5,724 bases of DNA from Candidatus Woesearchaeota archaeon (GCA_018303705.1 JAGVXQ010000034.1:1-5724), one strand, 5' to 3'; counted from the stretch's first letter, positions 1-5,724 are shown. Numbers and translations are program-made. Notes: a model not told the origin generated them from the letters alone.

Positions 1-1
1 T

Positions 2-82
2 GACAGGAAAAAGAAGATGAAATACAAGTCATACAAAAAAGGAGGCAAATACCGTTCTGTAAAACTTAAAAAAAATGGTTGA
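2..82 (+). CDS. C-terminal end of an unidentified upstream gene (partial, Lys-rich tail)
   Basis: An open frame enters from the left edge and runs 26 codons to a TGA at 80-82. The visible residues are strongly basic (11 Lys and 2 Arg in 26, a single acidic residue) with Gly-Gly near the middle, and end in the sequence KLKKNG. Such a tail would suit an RNA- or membrane-surface-binding extension, but the part that would identify the family lies outside the window. That it is a real gene is inferred from position: its stop overlaps the start of the M42 gene in the arrangement ATGGTTGA, a common operon junction. An ATG at 17 could in principle start a 21-residue peptide, but I consider the C-terminus of a longer protein more likely. 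The GGAGG at 41-45 looks like a ribosome site but is simply its Gly-Gly codons. Confidence 0.45.
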   Translation, partial: DRKKKMKYKSYKKGGKYRSVKLKKNG

Positions 83-1097
83 TCTGCTATTCAAGTTAAT
101 GGACACTCTCGGGCCTAGCGGTGATGAGGAATTGGTAAGAAACATAATCAGGTCAGAAATAAAAAAATATGTTGATGAGGTCAGCATCGACAAGTTCGGC
201 AATCTCGTTGCGCATAAAAAAGGCAGAGGCCAAAAGATAATGCTCGCATCCCACATGGACGAAATTGGCTTGATGGCAAAGAAAATAGAAGACAATGGCT
301 TCATCAGGGTAAGCATTATTGGGGGCATAGAGCCGATAACAATAGTTGGCCAGCAAGTCTCAATAGTTAGCGATAATAATAAGGCAATATGTAATGGTGT
401 AATTTCATGCCCGGAACTTCATGAAGACCATCCTATAAAGGAAATTCCAAAGGTAGATGAATTGTATGTCGACACAGGACTGAATAAAAAAGCACTTAAT
501 AAAATCGGCGTTGAAATAGGCAATTATATAGTTCCATCGCATCACGCAAGATATATAGGCGATGGCAGCATAATATCAGGCAAGGCACTTGATGACAGGG
601 CAGGATGCTACATCTTAATAGAGCTTGCCAAGAAGCTAAGCAAATCAAGAAGCAATGTAGACATCTACTATGTATTTACAGTCCAGGAAGAAATGGGCTT
701 GTATGGAGCAAAGACAGCAGCATACAATATAGCTCCGGATTGGGGAATAGCAATAGATGTTACAAATGCAAAGGACTCAAGCATCATAGGCAAACAGGTA
801 ATAGGCAACGGCCCTTACATAACAATAAAGGACGCACAAATGCTAGGCAACAGGGCATTGGACAACTGGCTTAAAAAAATAGCAAAGCTCAACAAGATAC
901 CATTGCAGCTTGAAGTGGAAGATTCAGGTTCAACAGATGCAGCAAGCATAATGCTCGCAAAAGGAGGCATACCGTCAACAACGATCTCAGTTCCAGTAAG
1001 GAATATTCACAGCACAGTCGGAATAGCAAATGTCAATGACATAATCACAACCATAAGGCTATTAAGCATACTTCTAAAAAAGCCACCTAAGATATAA
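75..1097 (+). CDS. M42 family (TET/FrvX-type) dinuclear metal aminopeptidase
   Basis: This 340-residue protein matches the M42 family, cytosolic aminopeptidases that usually assemble as hollow tetrahedral dodecamers (TET) and remove N-terminal residues from peptides left by larger proteases. The expected di-metal site is visible in order: HMD (His60, Asp62), ALDDRAG (bridging Asp at 173/174), QEE (general base Glu205, ligand Glu206), AIDVT (Asp228) and IHS (His312). The GSTDAA segment at 285-290 is also typical. The length is normal for the family. The ATG at 75 is chosen because an in-frame TAA lies at 60-62 and the first residues (MVDLLFKL..TLGPSGDEE) align with the usual M42 N-terminus. 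There is no SD sequence or TATA box at the right distance, so translation probably depends on coupling to the upstream gene, which it overlaps by 8 bases. One oddity: the residue four after the His312 ligand, usually Glu in HSPVE, is Gly316 here. Substrate preference (Leu-, Glu- or Lys-type TET) cannot be told from sequence by eye. Confidence 0.95.
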   Translation: MVDLLFKLMDTLGPSGDEELVRNIIRSEIKKYVDEVSIDKFGNLVAHKKGRGQKIMLASHMDEIGLMAKKIEDNGFIRVSIIGGIEPITIVGQQVSIVSDNNKAICNGVISCPELHEDHPIKEIPKVDELYVDTGLNKKALNKIGVEIGNYIVPSHHARYIGDGSIISGKALDDRAGCYILIELAKKLSKSRSNVDIYYVFTVQEEMGLYGAKTAAYNIAPDWGIAIDVTNAKDSSIIGKQVIGNGPYITIKDAQMLGNRALDNWLKKIAKLNKIPLQLEVEDSGSTDAASIMLAKGGIPSTTISVPVRNIHSTVGIANVNDIITTIRLLSILLKKPPKI

Positions 1098-1100
1098 AAA
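1076..1100 (-). terminator. possible T-tract terminator of the minus-strand peptidase operon
   Basis: Reading the minus strand past the M17 stop codon there is a run of five T (1100-1096) immediately after the TGA and a run of six T (1081-1076) shortly after. Archaeal RNA polymerase commonly stops at U-tracts without a hairpin, so this is a reasonable 3' end for the M24-M17 transcript. It lies inside the last codons of the convergent M42 gene. No comparable T-run follows the M42 stop closely on the plus strand. The nearest is TTTTT around 1239, so that transcript probably runs antisense into the M17 gene. Confidence 0.4.
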
Positions 1101-2591
1101 TCAAATCTTCTCGAAGAAATCAACTAGCAGTCTTAACCCGAAGCCTGTCCCGCCCTTAACCATGTAATTAAAATCTGCCTCGGCCATGTAAGCAGGTCCT
1201 GCAATGTCCAAATGCATCCAAGGTGTTTTGCCAACGAAATTTTTCAGGAACATGCCTCCTTCTATTGCTCCTGCTGTTCCCTTTGACCTGCTTGAATTTG
1301 CAATGTCAGCTATCTGGCTCTTTGATAGTTCTTTGAAATCATCATTCAATGGCAGTTCCCATACCATCTCTCCTGTTTCCTTGCTTGATTGCTTTAGCTT
1401 TTCCACATAATCCTCATTGTTTCCCATCAATCCTGCTATGGAATTCCCCAGTGCAACTATGCATGCTCCAGTTAGTGTAGCCAAATCTATCATCAGCTTC
1501 GGCTTTACCCTGTCAACAGCATAAGCCAATGCATCTGCAAGTATCAATCTTCCCTCTGCATCAGTGTTTGTTATCTCAACACTCTTCTTGTTGTAAGCCA
1601 CAAAAACATCTCCTGGCTTGTAAGAGTTGGACCCTATCATGTTTTCGCACAAAGGCATCATTGCAACAATGTTTATTTTCATCCTCAGCTCAGCTATAAC
1701 CTTTACCAACCCTAGCACAGTGGCAGCTCCAGCCATGTCACTCTTCATGTTCTCCATGTTACCAGTTAGCTTTAAATTCAACCCCCCGGAATCAAATATT
1801 ACCCCCTTTCCAACAACAACATACTTTTCTTTTGAATTTGGCTTCCCAAAGTATGACATTATAATAAGCCTGGTTGGTTTTCTGGCTCCAGAATTGACAG
1901 CAAGCATTAAATTCATCCCAAGCCTTTTCATCTCCCTCTCAGTTATAACTCCAATCCTTATTCTGTGTGTCCTTGCAATCTTTCTGGCCATGCCTTCAAT
2001 AAGCAATGCATTCTTGTCTTTGCTGTTTTCATTGACAAGGTTTCTTATGAAATTCACGTTCTCGCATATTAACTTCGTCTTTTCAACAGCCCTCCTTATG
2101 TCAGTAACATTGCTCTGGCTAGACAGTATCATTGTTATTCCTTTCAGCTCAGGAGGCAGTTCCTTTTTCTCTGTCTTGTATTTCAGGAAGTTGTAAGATC
2201 CTAGCAGCAAGCCCTCTGTAACAGCCTTTGCAACATTTATGCTGTCTATGCTTTTTATGATTGGCAGCAAAACAGAATAAGTTCCTGATTTCAATGACCT
2301 TGCAACCTTTGCAGCGCTTGAATAAGTCCTTCTTAGTTTTTCCTTGTTTATCTCGGATTCCTTTCCAAGGCCGATGTACAGGACTCTTTTTGCACTATAA
2401 TTATGCTCGGGGTATATTACTAAAGTTTGGTTTAATTCTCCCTTAAAATCCTTGTTCTCTATTGCAGTGTTTAACTGTTTTGGGTATGATCCTTTCTCCT
2501 TGCATTCCTCTTCTGTTATAGGCACTACAAGCAAATTGTCAACAACCAGTTCAGCCTTGACAAAAACAACATTTATTTTCATGTTAGGCAT
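1101..2591 (-). CDS. pepA: M17 leucyl aminopeptidase (PepA-type)
   Basis: This 496-residue protein is an M17 aminopeptidase: a cytosolic, normally hexameric di-metal enzyme that removes N-terminal Leu and many other residues from peptides. The N-terminal part (about 1-150) is the variable macro-like domain and the rest is the catalytic domain. The signatures are GKGVIFDSGG (261-270) and NTDAEGRL (342-349). All seven functional residues are present: metal ligands Lys262, Asp267, Asp285, Asp344 and Glu346, and catalytic Lys274 and Arg348. Each is exactly 8 positions lower than the E. coli PepA equivalent (270, 275, 293, 352, 354, 282, 356), so the core carries no net insertion or deletion. The start at 2591 is supported by a GGGAG nine bases upstream. 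A second Met three codons in is the only close alternative. The gene follows the M24 gene with a single base between stop and start, and its end faces the M42 gene across 3 bp. Confidence 0.97.
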   Translation of the reverse strand: MPNMKINVVFVKAELVVDNLLVVPITEEECKEKGSYPKQLNTAIENKDFKGELNQTLVIYPEHNYSAKRVLYIGLGKESEINKEKLRRTYSSAAKVARSLKSGTYSVLLPIIKSIDSINVAKAVTEGLLLGSYNFLKYKTEKKELPPELKGITMILSSQSNVTDIRRAVEKTKLICENVNFIRNLVNENSKDKNALLIEGMARKIARTHRIRIGVITEREMKRLGMNLMLAVNSGARKPTRLIIMSYFGKPNSKEKYVVVGKGVIFDSGGLNLKLTGNMENMKSDMAGAATVLGLVKVIAELRMKINIVAMMPLCENMIGSNSYKPGDVFVAYNKKSVEITNTDAEGRLILADALAYAVDRVKPKLMIDLATLTGACIVALGNSIAGLMGNNEDYVEKLKQSSKETGEMVWELPLNDDFKELSKSQIADIANSSRSKGTAGAIEGGMFLKNFVGKTPWMHLDIAGPAYMAEADFNYMVKGGTGFGLRLLVDFFEKI

Positions 2592-2592
2592 G

Positions 2593-3600
2593 CTAAGCAG
2601 CTCCCTGTATAATTATTAAGTTTTTTGTATATTTTGTCAGGTTAATAAGCTTATTGTTCTTGGCCAGGAACATGTCCTCTATTCTTATTCCATAGTTCCT
2701 TCCATACATCCCTGGTTCGATAGCTATAACCATGCCATCATTCAAATTCGTTTCCCTGGATAATGTTGGCTTTTCATGCACCTCGATGCCTACAGAATGC
2801 CCTAATGCATGGTGTTGGTTCTTCATCAGCTTGGCGCTTCTAATGTCACTAGGTTTTTTTATCCCTTCCATTATCCAAAGTATCTTGCTATATTCATTAA
2901 TTTCTTTCTTGCTTGGCTTTCCTACGTAAAAAGTTCTTGTCATGTCGCTGCAATATCCATCATATTTGACTCCCAGGTCTATTATTGTAAATCCCTTAAG
3001 CTTGTTGTTCGTAGGCAAATGGTGTATGTCTGCTGAATTCTTGCCGCTTGCAACTATTGCTGGAAAAGCCTCTGTACAATTCTTTTTTCTTATTTCTTCT
3101 CTTATAAGGTCTGCAATCTCTATCTCTGTCTTGTTTTTGCTCAGAACCCTCTCTAACTTGAAAAATATTGAATCGCAAGTCCTGCAGGCCATCTTTATCT
3201 TGTTAATCTCTCCGCCAGTTTTTACAGACCTGATATTGCTTAATTCTTTGCTTACATCAGTAAACCTTGCATTCCTGAATTCTTTTCTTAGCCGCTTGTA
3301 TTGGTTTAACGTGACATCATCCTTGTTTATCCCTATAACCCTAATGTTTCTTGTCCCGCCCTTAATTACGGAGTTAATGTCCTTCTTAACCAAGAATATC
3401 TTTCTTATCCTTGATTTTATCCTTGCAGTCCTTGCCTCAAGCCTATTCGTGATTACAAAAAAGTCTTTCCTTGAAACAGCAATTATTCCATTGAAGTCAT
3501 TGAATCCATTGAAATACTTGAAATTTATGTCCTTGCTGAACAAAAGAATAAGGTCAAGCTTTTTTCTATTCATGATTTCCTGTAACCTTTTAAGCTGCAT
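2593..3600 (-). CDS. pepQ: M24 family Xaa-Pro dipeptidase/aminopeptidase (PepQ-like), shortened
   Basis: This pita-bread-fold metallopeptidase cleaves X-Pro bonds that ordinary aminopeptidases cannot pass. From the start preferred here it is 335 residues: a creatinase-type N-terminal domain (about 1-125), then the catalytic domain. Metal ligands are Asp208 (IIDLG), Asp219 (CSD), His268 (ALGHSVG), Glu295 (IEPG) and Glu308 (RIED). Catalytic histidines are in HHLP (193-194) and at His275 (EVHE). The open frame can be extended to a GTG at 3621, but I choose the ATG at 3600. A perfect TTTATATA lies 22-29 bases upstream of it, which would put transcription start on the ATG, and MQLKRLQEIM aligns with the first residue of Bacillus YqhT as I recall it. 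The oddity is the segment between Asp219 and His268: 49 residues, against about 64 in the Pyrococcus prolidase, so helical material has been lost. Dipeptidase versus aminopeptidase activity cannot be separated here. It is the first gene of an operon with pepA. Confidence 0.92.
   Translation of the reverse strand: MQLKRLQEIMNRKKLDLILLFSKDINFKYFNGFNDFNGIIAVSRKDFFVITNRLEARTARIKSRIRKIFLVKKDINSVIKGGTRNIRVIGINKDDVTLNQYKRLRKEFRNARFTDVSKELSNIRSVKTGGEINKIKMACRTCDSIFFKLERVLSKNKTEIEIADLIREEIRKKNCTEAFPAIVASGKNSADIHHLPTNNKLKGFTIIDLGVKYDGYCSDMTRTFYVGKPSKKEINEYSKILWIMEGIKKPSDIRSAKLMKNQHHALGHSVGIEVHEKPTLSRETNLNDGMVIAIEPGMYGRNYGIRIEDMFLAKNNKLINLTKYTKNLIIIQGAA
2601..2605 (-). promoter_or_regulatory. Shine-Dalgarno site for the M17 gene
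   Basis: On the minus strand GGGAG reads from 2605 to 2601, leaving nine bases (2600-2592) before the ATG. It lies within the last codons of the M24 gene. It selects the ATG at 2591 over the ATG three codons later, which would be about 18 bases away. Confidence 0.65.
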
Positions 3601-3609
3601 ACCGCAATT

Positions 3610-3617
3610 AATATAAA
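3610..3617 (+). promoter_or_regulatory. archaeal TATA box for the M16-DUF1385 operon
   Basis: AATATAAA, within the longer AT stretch TTAATATAAAT (3608-3618), covers positions -29 to -22 relative to the M16 ATG at 3639, the normal place for an archaeal TATA box if transcription begins at the start codon. There is no SD sequence before that ATG, in keeping with a leaderless message. The match to TTTATATA is weaker than for the opposing box. Confidence 0.6.
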
Positions 3618-3621
3618 TCAC

Positions 3622-3629
3622 TATATAAA
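3622..3629 (-). promoter_or_regulatory. archaeal TATA box for the M24-M17 operon
   Basis: The minus strand reads TTTATATA from 3629 to 3622, an exact match to the archaeal box A, preceded by an A-rich BRE-like stretch (CAAATAA). It covers -29 to -22 relative to the ATG at 3600, again implying a leaderless transcript. It argues against the upstream GTG at 3621, which would lie directly against the box and could not be in the message. Confidence 0.7.
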
Positions 3630-3638
3630 ATTATTTGC

Positions 3639-4847
3639 ATGCGCAAGTTTAAGCTAAGCAGTGGCCTTAACATAATGGTTGAAAAAAGAAGCTCTAAATC
3701 TGTTGTCCTGGCAATGCAGGTTAACATCGGCTCTATACATGAGTCAGATAATAATAGGGGCATCTCGCACTTCATAGAGCACATGCTTTTTGAAGGGACA
3801 AAGACAAGAGACGCCCATGATATAGCAAATGAAATAGAAAAGGTCGGCGGCGAGATTAATGCATTTACATCCCACGACAGAACATTGTATTATGTCATAG
3901 TTCCAAAAAAGCACTTTCCCCAAGCCTTAAGCATAATATCTGACATAATCCAGAACCCAAAATTCGATCCAGAATCCATAGAAAAGGAAAGAAAGGTAAT
4001 ACTTGATGAAGTTAACCTTACACAAGATGACCCGAAATTTTACCAATTTGTCTTCTTCCTAAGGAACCTTTACAAGTCATCTCAGTTAAAGCACCCATTG
4101 TACGGCTACAAGGAAACAATAACCAATATATCAAAAGAAGACATAATGCAATACTACAGCAGGCATTACGTGCTAAGCAACATGGCCCTTGCAATAATCG
4201 GAAATGTAAACATCGATGAAAAAATGCTCGAAAACGCTTTCAACAACTTGAATCCTGATGAACATGAAAAGATTTCCCTGATACAAGAGCCAGCATCTTC
4301 ATCACCTGAAAAATTCATAGAAAGCCGCAGCATACTGCAATCATACCTTGTATTTGGCTACAAAGCCCCGAAAAGAAATAGCGATGAAAGCTACGCAGCC
4401 GACGTCATAAGGGCAATGCTTGCAAGAGGCCAGTCTTCAAGGCTTTTCAACGAGCTCAGGACAAAGCGAGGCCTGTGCTATTTCGTAGGCGGCATTTATG
4501 AGGCAAGCAAGAACTATGGCTATTTCGCGATTTATGTTGGAACAGACAAGAGCAACATAGATGAAGTCATAAGAATAATAAAGCAAGAGCTAGACTCTCT
4601 AAAAAGTGCAACAAATGATGAAATATCAGAGGCCAAAAACTTCATAGAAGGCAGTTTCATGATAGAAAATGAAGACCCAAAAAAGCTTGCTGATACCTTG
4701 CTCTTCTGGAACAGCATCAATGAAAATTCCAGCATTAAAAATTACATAAAGGGCATAAAAAAAGTCAAAAAGAAGGGCATAGCAGCAATGCTTAAGAATT
4801 ATTTCAATGAAAACCACTTGGTTGCAATAATAAGCCAGGAGAAATAA
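3639..4847 (+). CDS. M16B family zinc endopeptidase (mitochondrial-processing-peptidase-like)
   Basis: This 402-residue protein is a two-domain M16B peptidase like Bacillus MlpA/YmxG and the beta subunit of mitochondrial processing peptidase. The inverted zinc motif HFIEH is at 44-48 (His44, catalytic Glu47, His48), and the third ligand is Glu124 in VILDEV, with the conserved Glu117 before it. The C-terminal domain has the expected RGLCY (277-281), whose Arg and Tyr help bind substrate in the family. The length is normal, and there is no signal peptide or membrane segment, so it is probably cytosolic. M16B enzymes form clam-shell dimers that enclose and cut peptides. Many genomes pair an active with an inactive subunit, but no second M16 gene is visible here, which suggests a homodimer. 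MRKFKLSSGL is the standard family N-terminus and supports the ATG at 3639. It leads a plus-strand operon, divergent from pepQ. Confidence 0.95.
   Translation: MRKFKLSSGLNIMVEKRSSKSVVLAMQVNIGSIHESDNNRGISHFIEHMLFEGTKTRDAHDIANEIEKVGGEINAFTSHDRTLYYVIVPKKHFPQALSIISDIIQNPKFDPESIEKERKVILDEVNLTQDDPKFYQFVFFLRNLYKSSQLKHPLYGYKETITNISKEDIMQYYSRHYVLSNMALAIIGNVNIDEKMLENAFNNLNPDEHEKISLIQEPASSSPEKFIESRSILQSYLVFGYKAPKRNSDESYAADVIRAMLARGQSSRLFNELRTKRGLCYFVGGIYEASKNYGYFAIYVGTDKSNIDEVIRIIKQELDSLKSATNDEISEAKNFIEGSFMIENEDPKKLADTLLFWNSINENSSIKNYIKGIKKVKKKGIAAMLKNYFNENHLVAIISQEK
4837..4841 (+). promoter_or_regulatory. Shine-Dalgarno site for the DUF1385 gene
   Basis: AGGAG lies five bases before the ATG at 4847, inside the last codons of the M16 gene. 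With the TAATG overlap it indicates coupled translation, and it fixes the start of the membrane protein. Confidence 0.7.
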
Positions 4848-5722
4848 TGGAAACCATTGGCGGGCAGGCAGTAATTGAAGGGGTGATTATAAGGAACAAG
4901 AACAAGATAGCAACAGCAGTAAGGACGAAAAAGGGCATAATCACGAAATCAGAAACATTCATATCACTTACAGAAAAACACTCCTATCTTAACATCCCCA
5001 TAATCCGCGGAACAATAACATTCTTCGAGATGCTGAAGATAGGCATAAACTCATTAAACTATTCAGCCAGCCTTCTTGAAGATGAAAATTCTGCCAAGGA
5101 AAAAAAGGAATCAAATAATAGGTTCTATATAACAGCTTCTTTTTCATTCATGATAGCGATAGCATTCTTCCTCTTCCTGCCAATACTCATAACCACAAAA
5201 GCTCTAAGTATAGAGAAAACAGCATTCTATTTCAACATAATAACAGGCATCATAAGGATAATATTCTTCATAGCATACGTCTACATAATATCATTCATGA
5301 AGGATGTAAGAAGGCTTTTTATGTACCATGGCGCAGAGCACAAGGTAATCAACTGCTACGAAAACAATGAGAAAGTGAACTTGAAAAACGCAAGAAAATA
5401 TTCTACTGTCCATAAGAGATGCGGCACAAGCTTCCTTCTTGTGATGTTCATAGTGGCTATTGTTTCATTCTCCTTTATAGACCTTGCAGCGTTTTACATT
5501 ATTGGCAGCACATCAATGCTCATAAGAACAATAACGCACCTTCTCTTTCTGCCCTTGGTTCTTGGCATTGCATATGAAATAATAAAAGCCTCTTCAAAAA
5601 ATAATAGCGCCATACTAAAAATAGTAACATATCCTGGTGCACTGCTTCAGAAAATAACAACGTCAGAGCCAGATGATGGCATGATTAATGTAGCAATTGC
5701 TGCCCTTCAAAAGATTGTCTGA
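4847..5722 (+). CDS. yqhQ: DUF1385 / YqhQ family membrane protein (function unknown)
   Basis: This complete 291-residue protein belongs to the DUF1385 (COG3872, YqhQ) family, described only as a predicted metal-dependent enzyme. Family signatures run in order: GGQAVIEGVIIR (5-16), IIRG (52-55), YHGAEHKVINCYE (160-172), HKRCGTSF (189-196), TYPG (261-264), and EPDD (274-277) followed by NVAIAAL near the end. The His, Glu and Cys residues of the central motifs (His161, Glu164, His165, Cys170, His189, Cys192) are candidate metal ligands. Four hydrophobic segments are visible at about 93-117, 127-150, 195-220 and 224-246, so the GAEHK/RCGTS motifs sit in the loop between the second and third helices. 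A charged stretch (about 79-92) precedes the first helix. Its ATG shares one base with the M16 stop (TAATG) and has an SD site, so it is co-expressed with the peptidase. Bacillus yqhQ also lies near an M24 peptidase gene (yqhT). The family is best known from bacteria, so transfer into an archaeal genome is possible. Confidence 0.9.
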   Translation: METIGGQAVIEGVIIRNKNKIATAVRTKKGIITKSETFISLTEKHSYLNIPIIRGTITFFEMLKIGINSLNYSASLLEDENSAKEKKESNNRFYITASFSFMIAIAFFLFLPILITTKALSIEKTAFYFNIITGIIRIIFFIAYVYIISFMKDVRRLFMYHGAEHKVINCYENNEKVNLKNARKYSTVHKRCGTSFLLVMFIVAIVSFSFIDLAAFYIIGSTSMLIRTITHLLFLPLVLGIAYEIIKASSKNNSAILKIVTYPGALLQKITTSEPDDGMINVAIAALQKIV

Positions 5723-5724
5723 TC

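Noticed and set aside
41..45. GGAGG as a ribosome-binding site for the M42 gene
   Set aside because: It is about 29 bases before the ATG at 75, and an in-frame TAA at 60-62 rules out an earlier start. It encodes Gly-Gly in the upstream gene.
1627..2196. A 189-codon open frame on the plus strand opposite the M17 gene
   Set aside because: It is antisense to a certain gene with a complete catalytic domain. Its Phe/Ser/Leu-rich product is what the complement of Lys/Glu/Asn-rich codons gives, and I see no start signal or family motif.
2942..3616. A 224-codon plus-strand open frame opposite the M24 gene, apparently membrane-like
   Set aside because: Its hydrophobicity comes from the reverse complement of an Ile/Lys/Asn-rich coding sequence. 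The M24 active-site residues on the other strand are unmistakable, and the frame ends inside the divergent promoter region.
3635..3646. Inverted repeat TTGC-ATGC-GCAA over the M16 start codon as an operator
   Set aside because: The arms are only four bases and overlap coding sequence. A partial echo at the opposite start is noted in the promoter finding, but it is too short to claim a regulator site.
1..5724. CRISPR array, tRNA/rRNA genes, insertion sequences, toxin-antitoxin or other defence genes
   Set aside because: None seen. The window is almost fully occupied by metabolic-type genes, with no spaced repeats, no terminal inverted repeats and no transposase motifs.
1..5724. Reassigned stop codon (non-standard genetic code)
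   Set aside because: TAA, TAG and TGA each end at least one well-identified gene at the expected length, and none occurs inside a conserved domain.

Overview
The window is an AT-rich stretch, coding almost throughout, carrying five complete genes and the tail of a sixth. It looks archaeal. Arginine is written almost entirely with AGA/AGG and isoleucine mostly with ATA. The two genes that open transcription units have no Shine-Dalgarno (SD) sequence and instead have a TATA box about 22-29 bases before the start codon, which is the archaeal leaderless pattern. The two downstream operon genes do have SD sequences. A tetrahedral-type (M42) aminopeptidase also fits. A small-genome DPANN-type archaeon is my best guess, but this is inference from style, not a database match. 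TAA, TAG and TGA are all used as stops, so the genetic code is standard.

Layout: (1) bases 2-82 (+) hold the last codons of an upstream gene with a very lysine-rich tail, overlapping by 8 bases the start of (2) an M42 aminopeptidase (75-1097, +). This gene ends 3 bp from the end of (3) an M17 leucyl aminopeptidase (1101-2591, -), so the two are convergent. The M17 gene is the second gene of a minus-strand operon behind (4) an M24 Xaa-Pro peptidase (2593-3600, -). From a 38-bp divergent promoter region the plus strand then carries (5) an M16 zinc endopeptidase (3639-4847, +) and (6) a DUF1385/YqhQ four-helix membrane protein (4847-5722, +) that overlaps it by one base.

Four evolutionarily unrelated metallopeptidase families (M42, M17, M24, M16) therefore sit side by side, all with intact active-site residues. 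None shows a signal peptide, so the set is probably cytosolic. M16 would cut oligopeptides internally, M42 and M17 would trim from the N-terminus, and M24 would deal with X-Pro bonds that stop the other aminopeptidases. That amounts to a fairly complete peptide-to-amino-acid module, as expected for recycling proteasome products or living on imported peptides. The YqhQ-family protein is the unexplained member.

The most striking non-coding feature is the divergent promoter region. The two TATA boxes are interleaved and, with both start codons, are placed symmetrically around position 3619.5, so the two operons probably compete for one transcription-factor assembly site.
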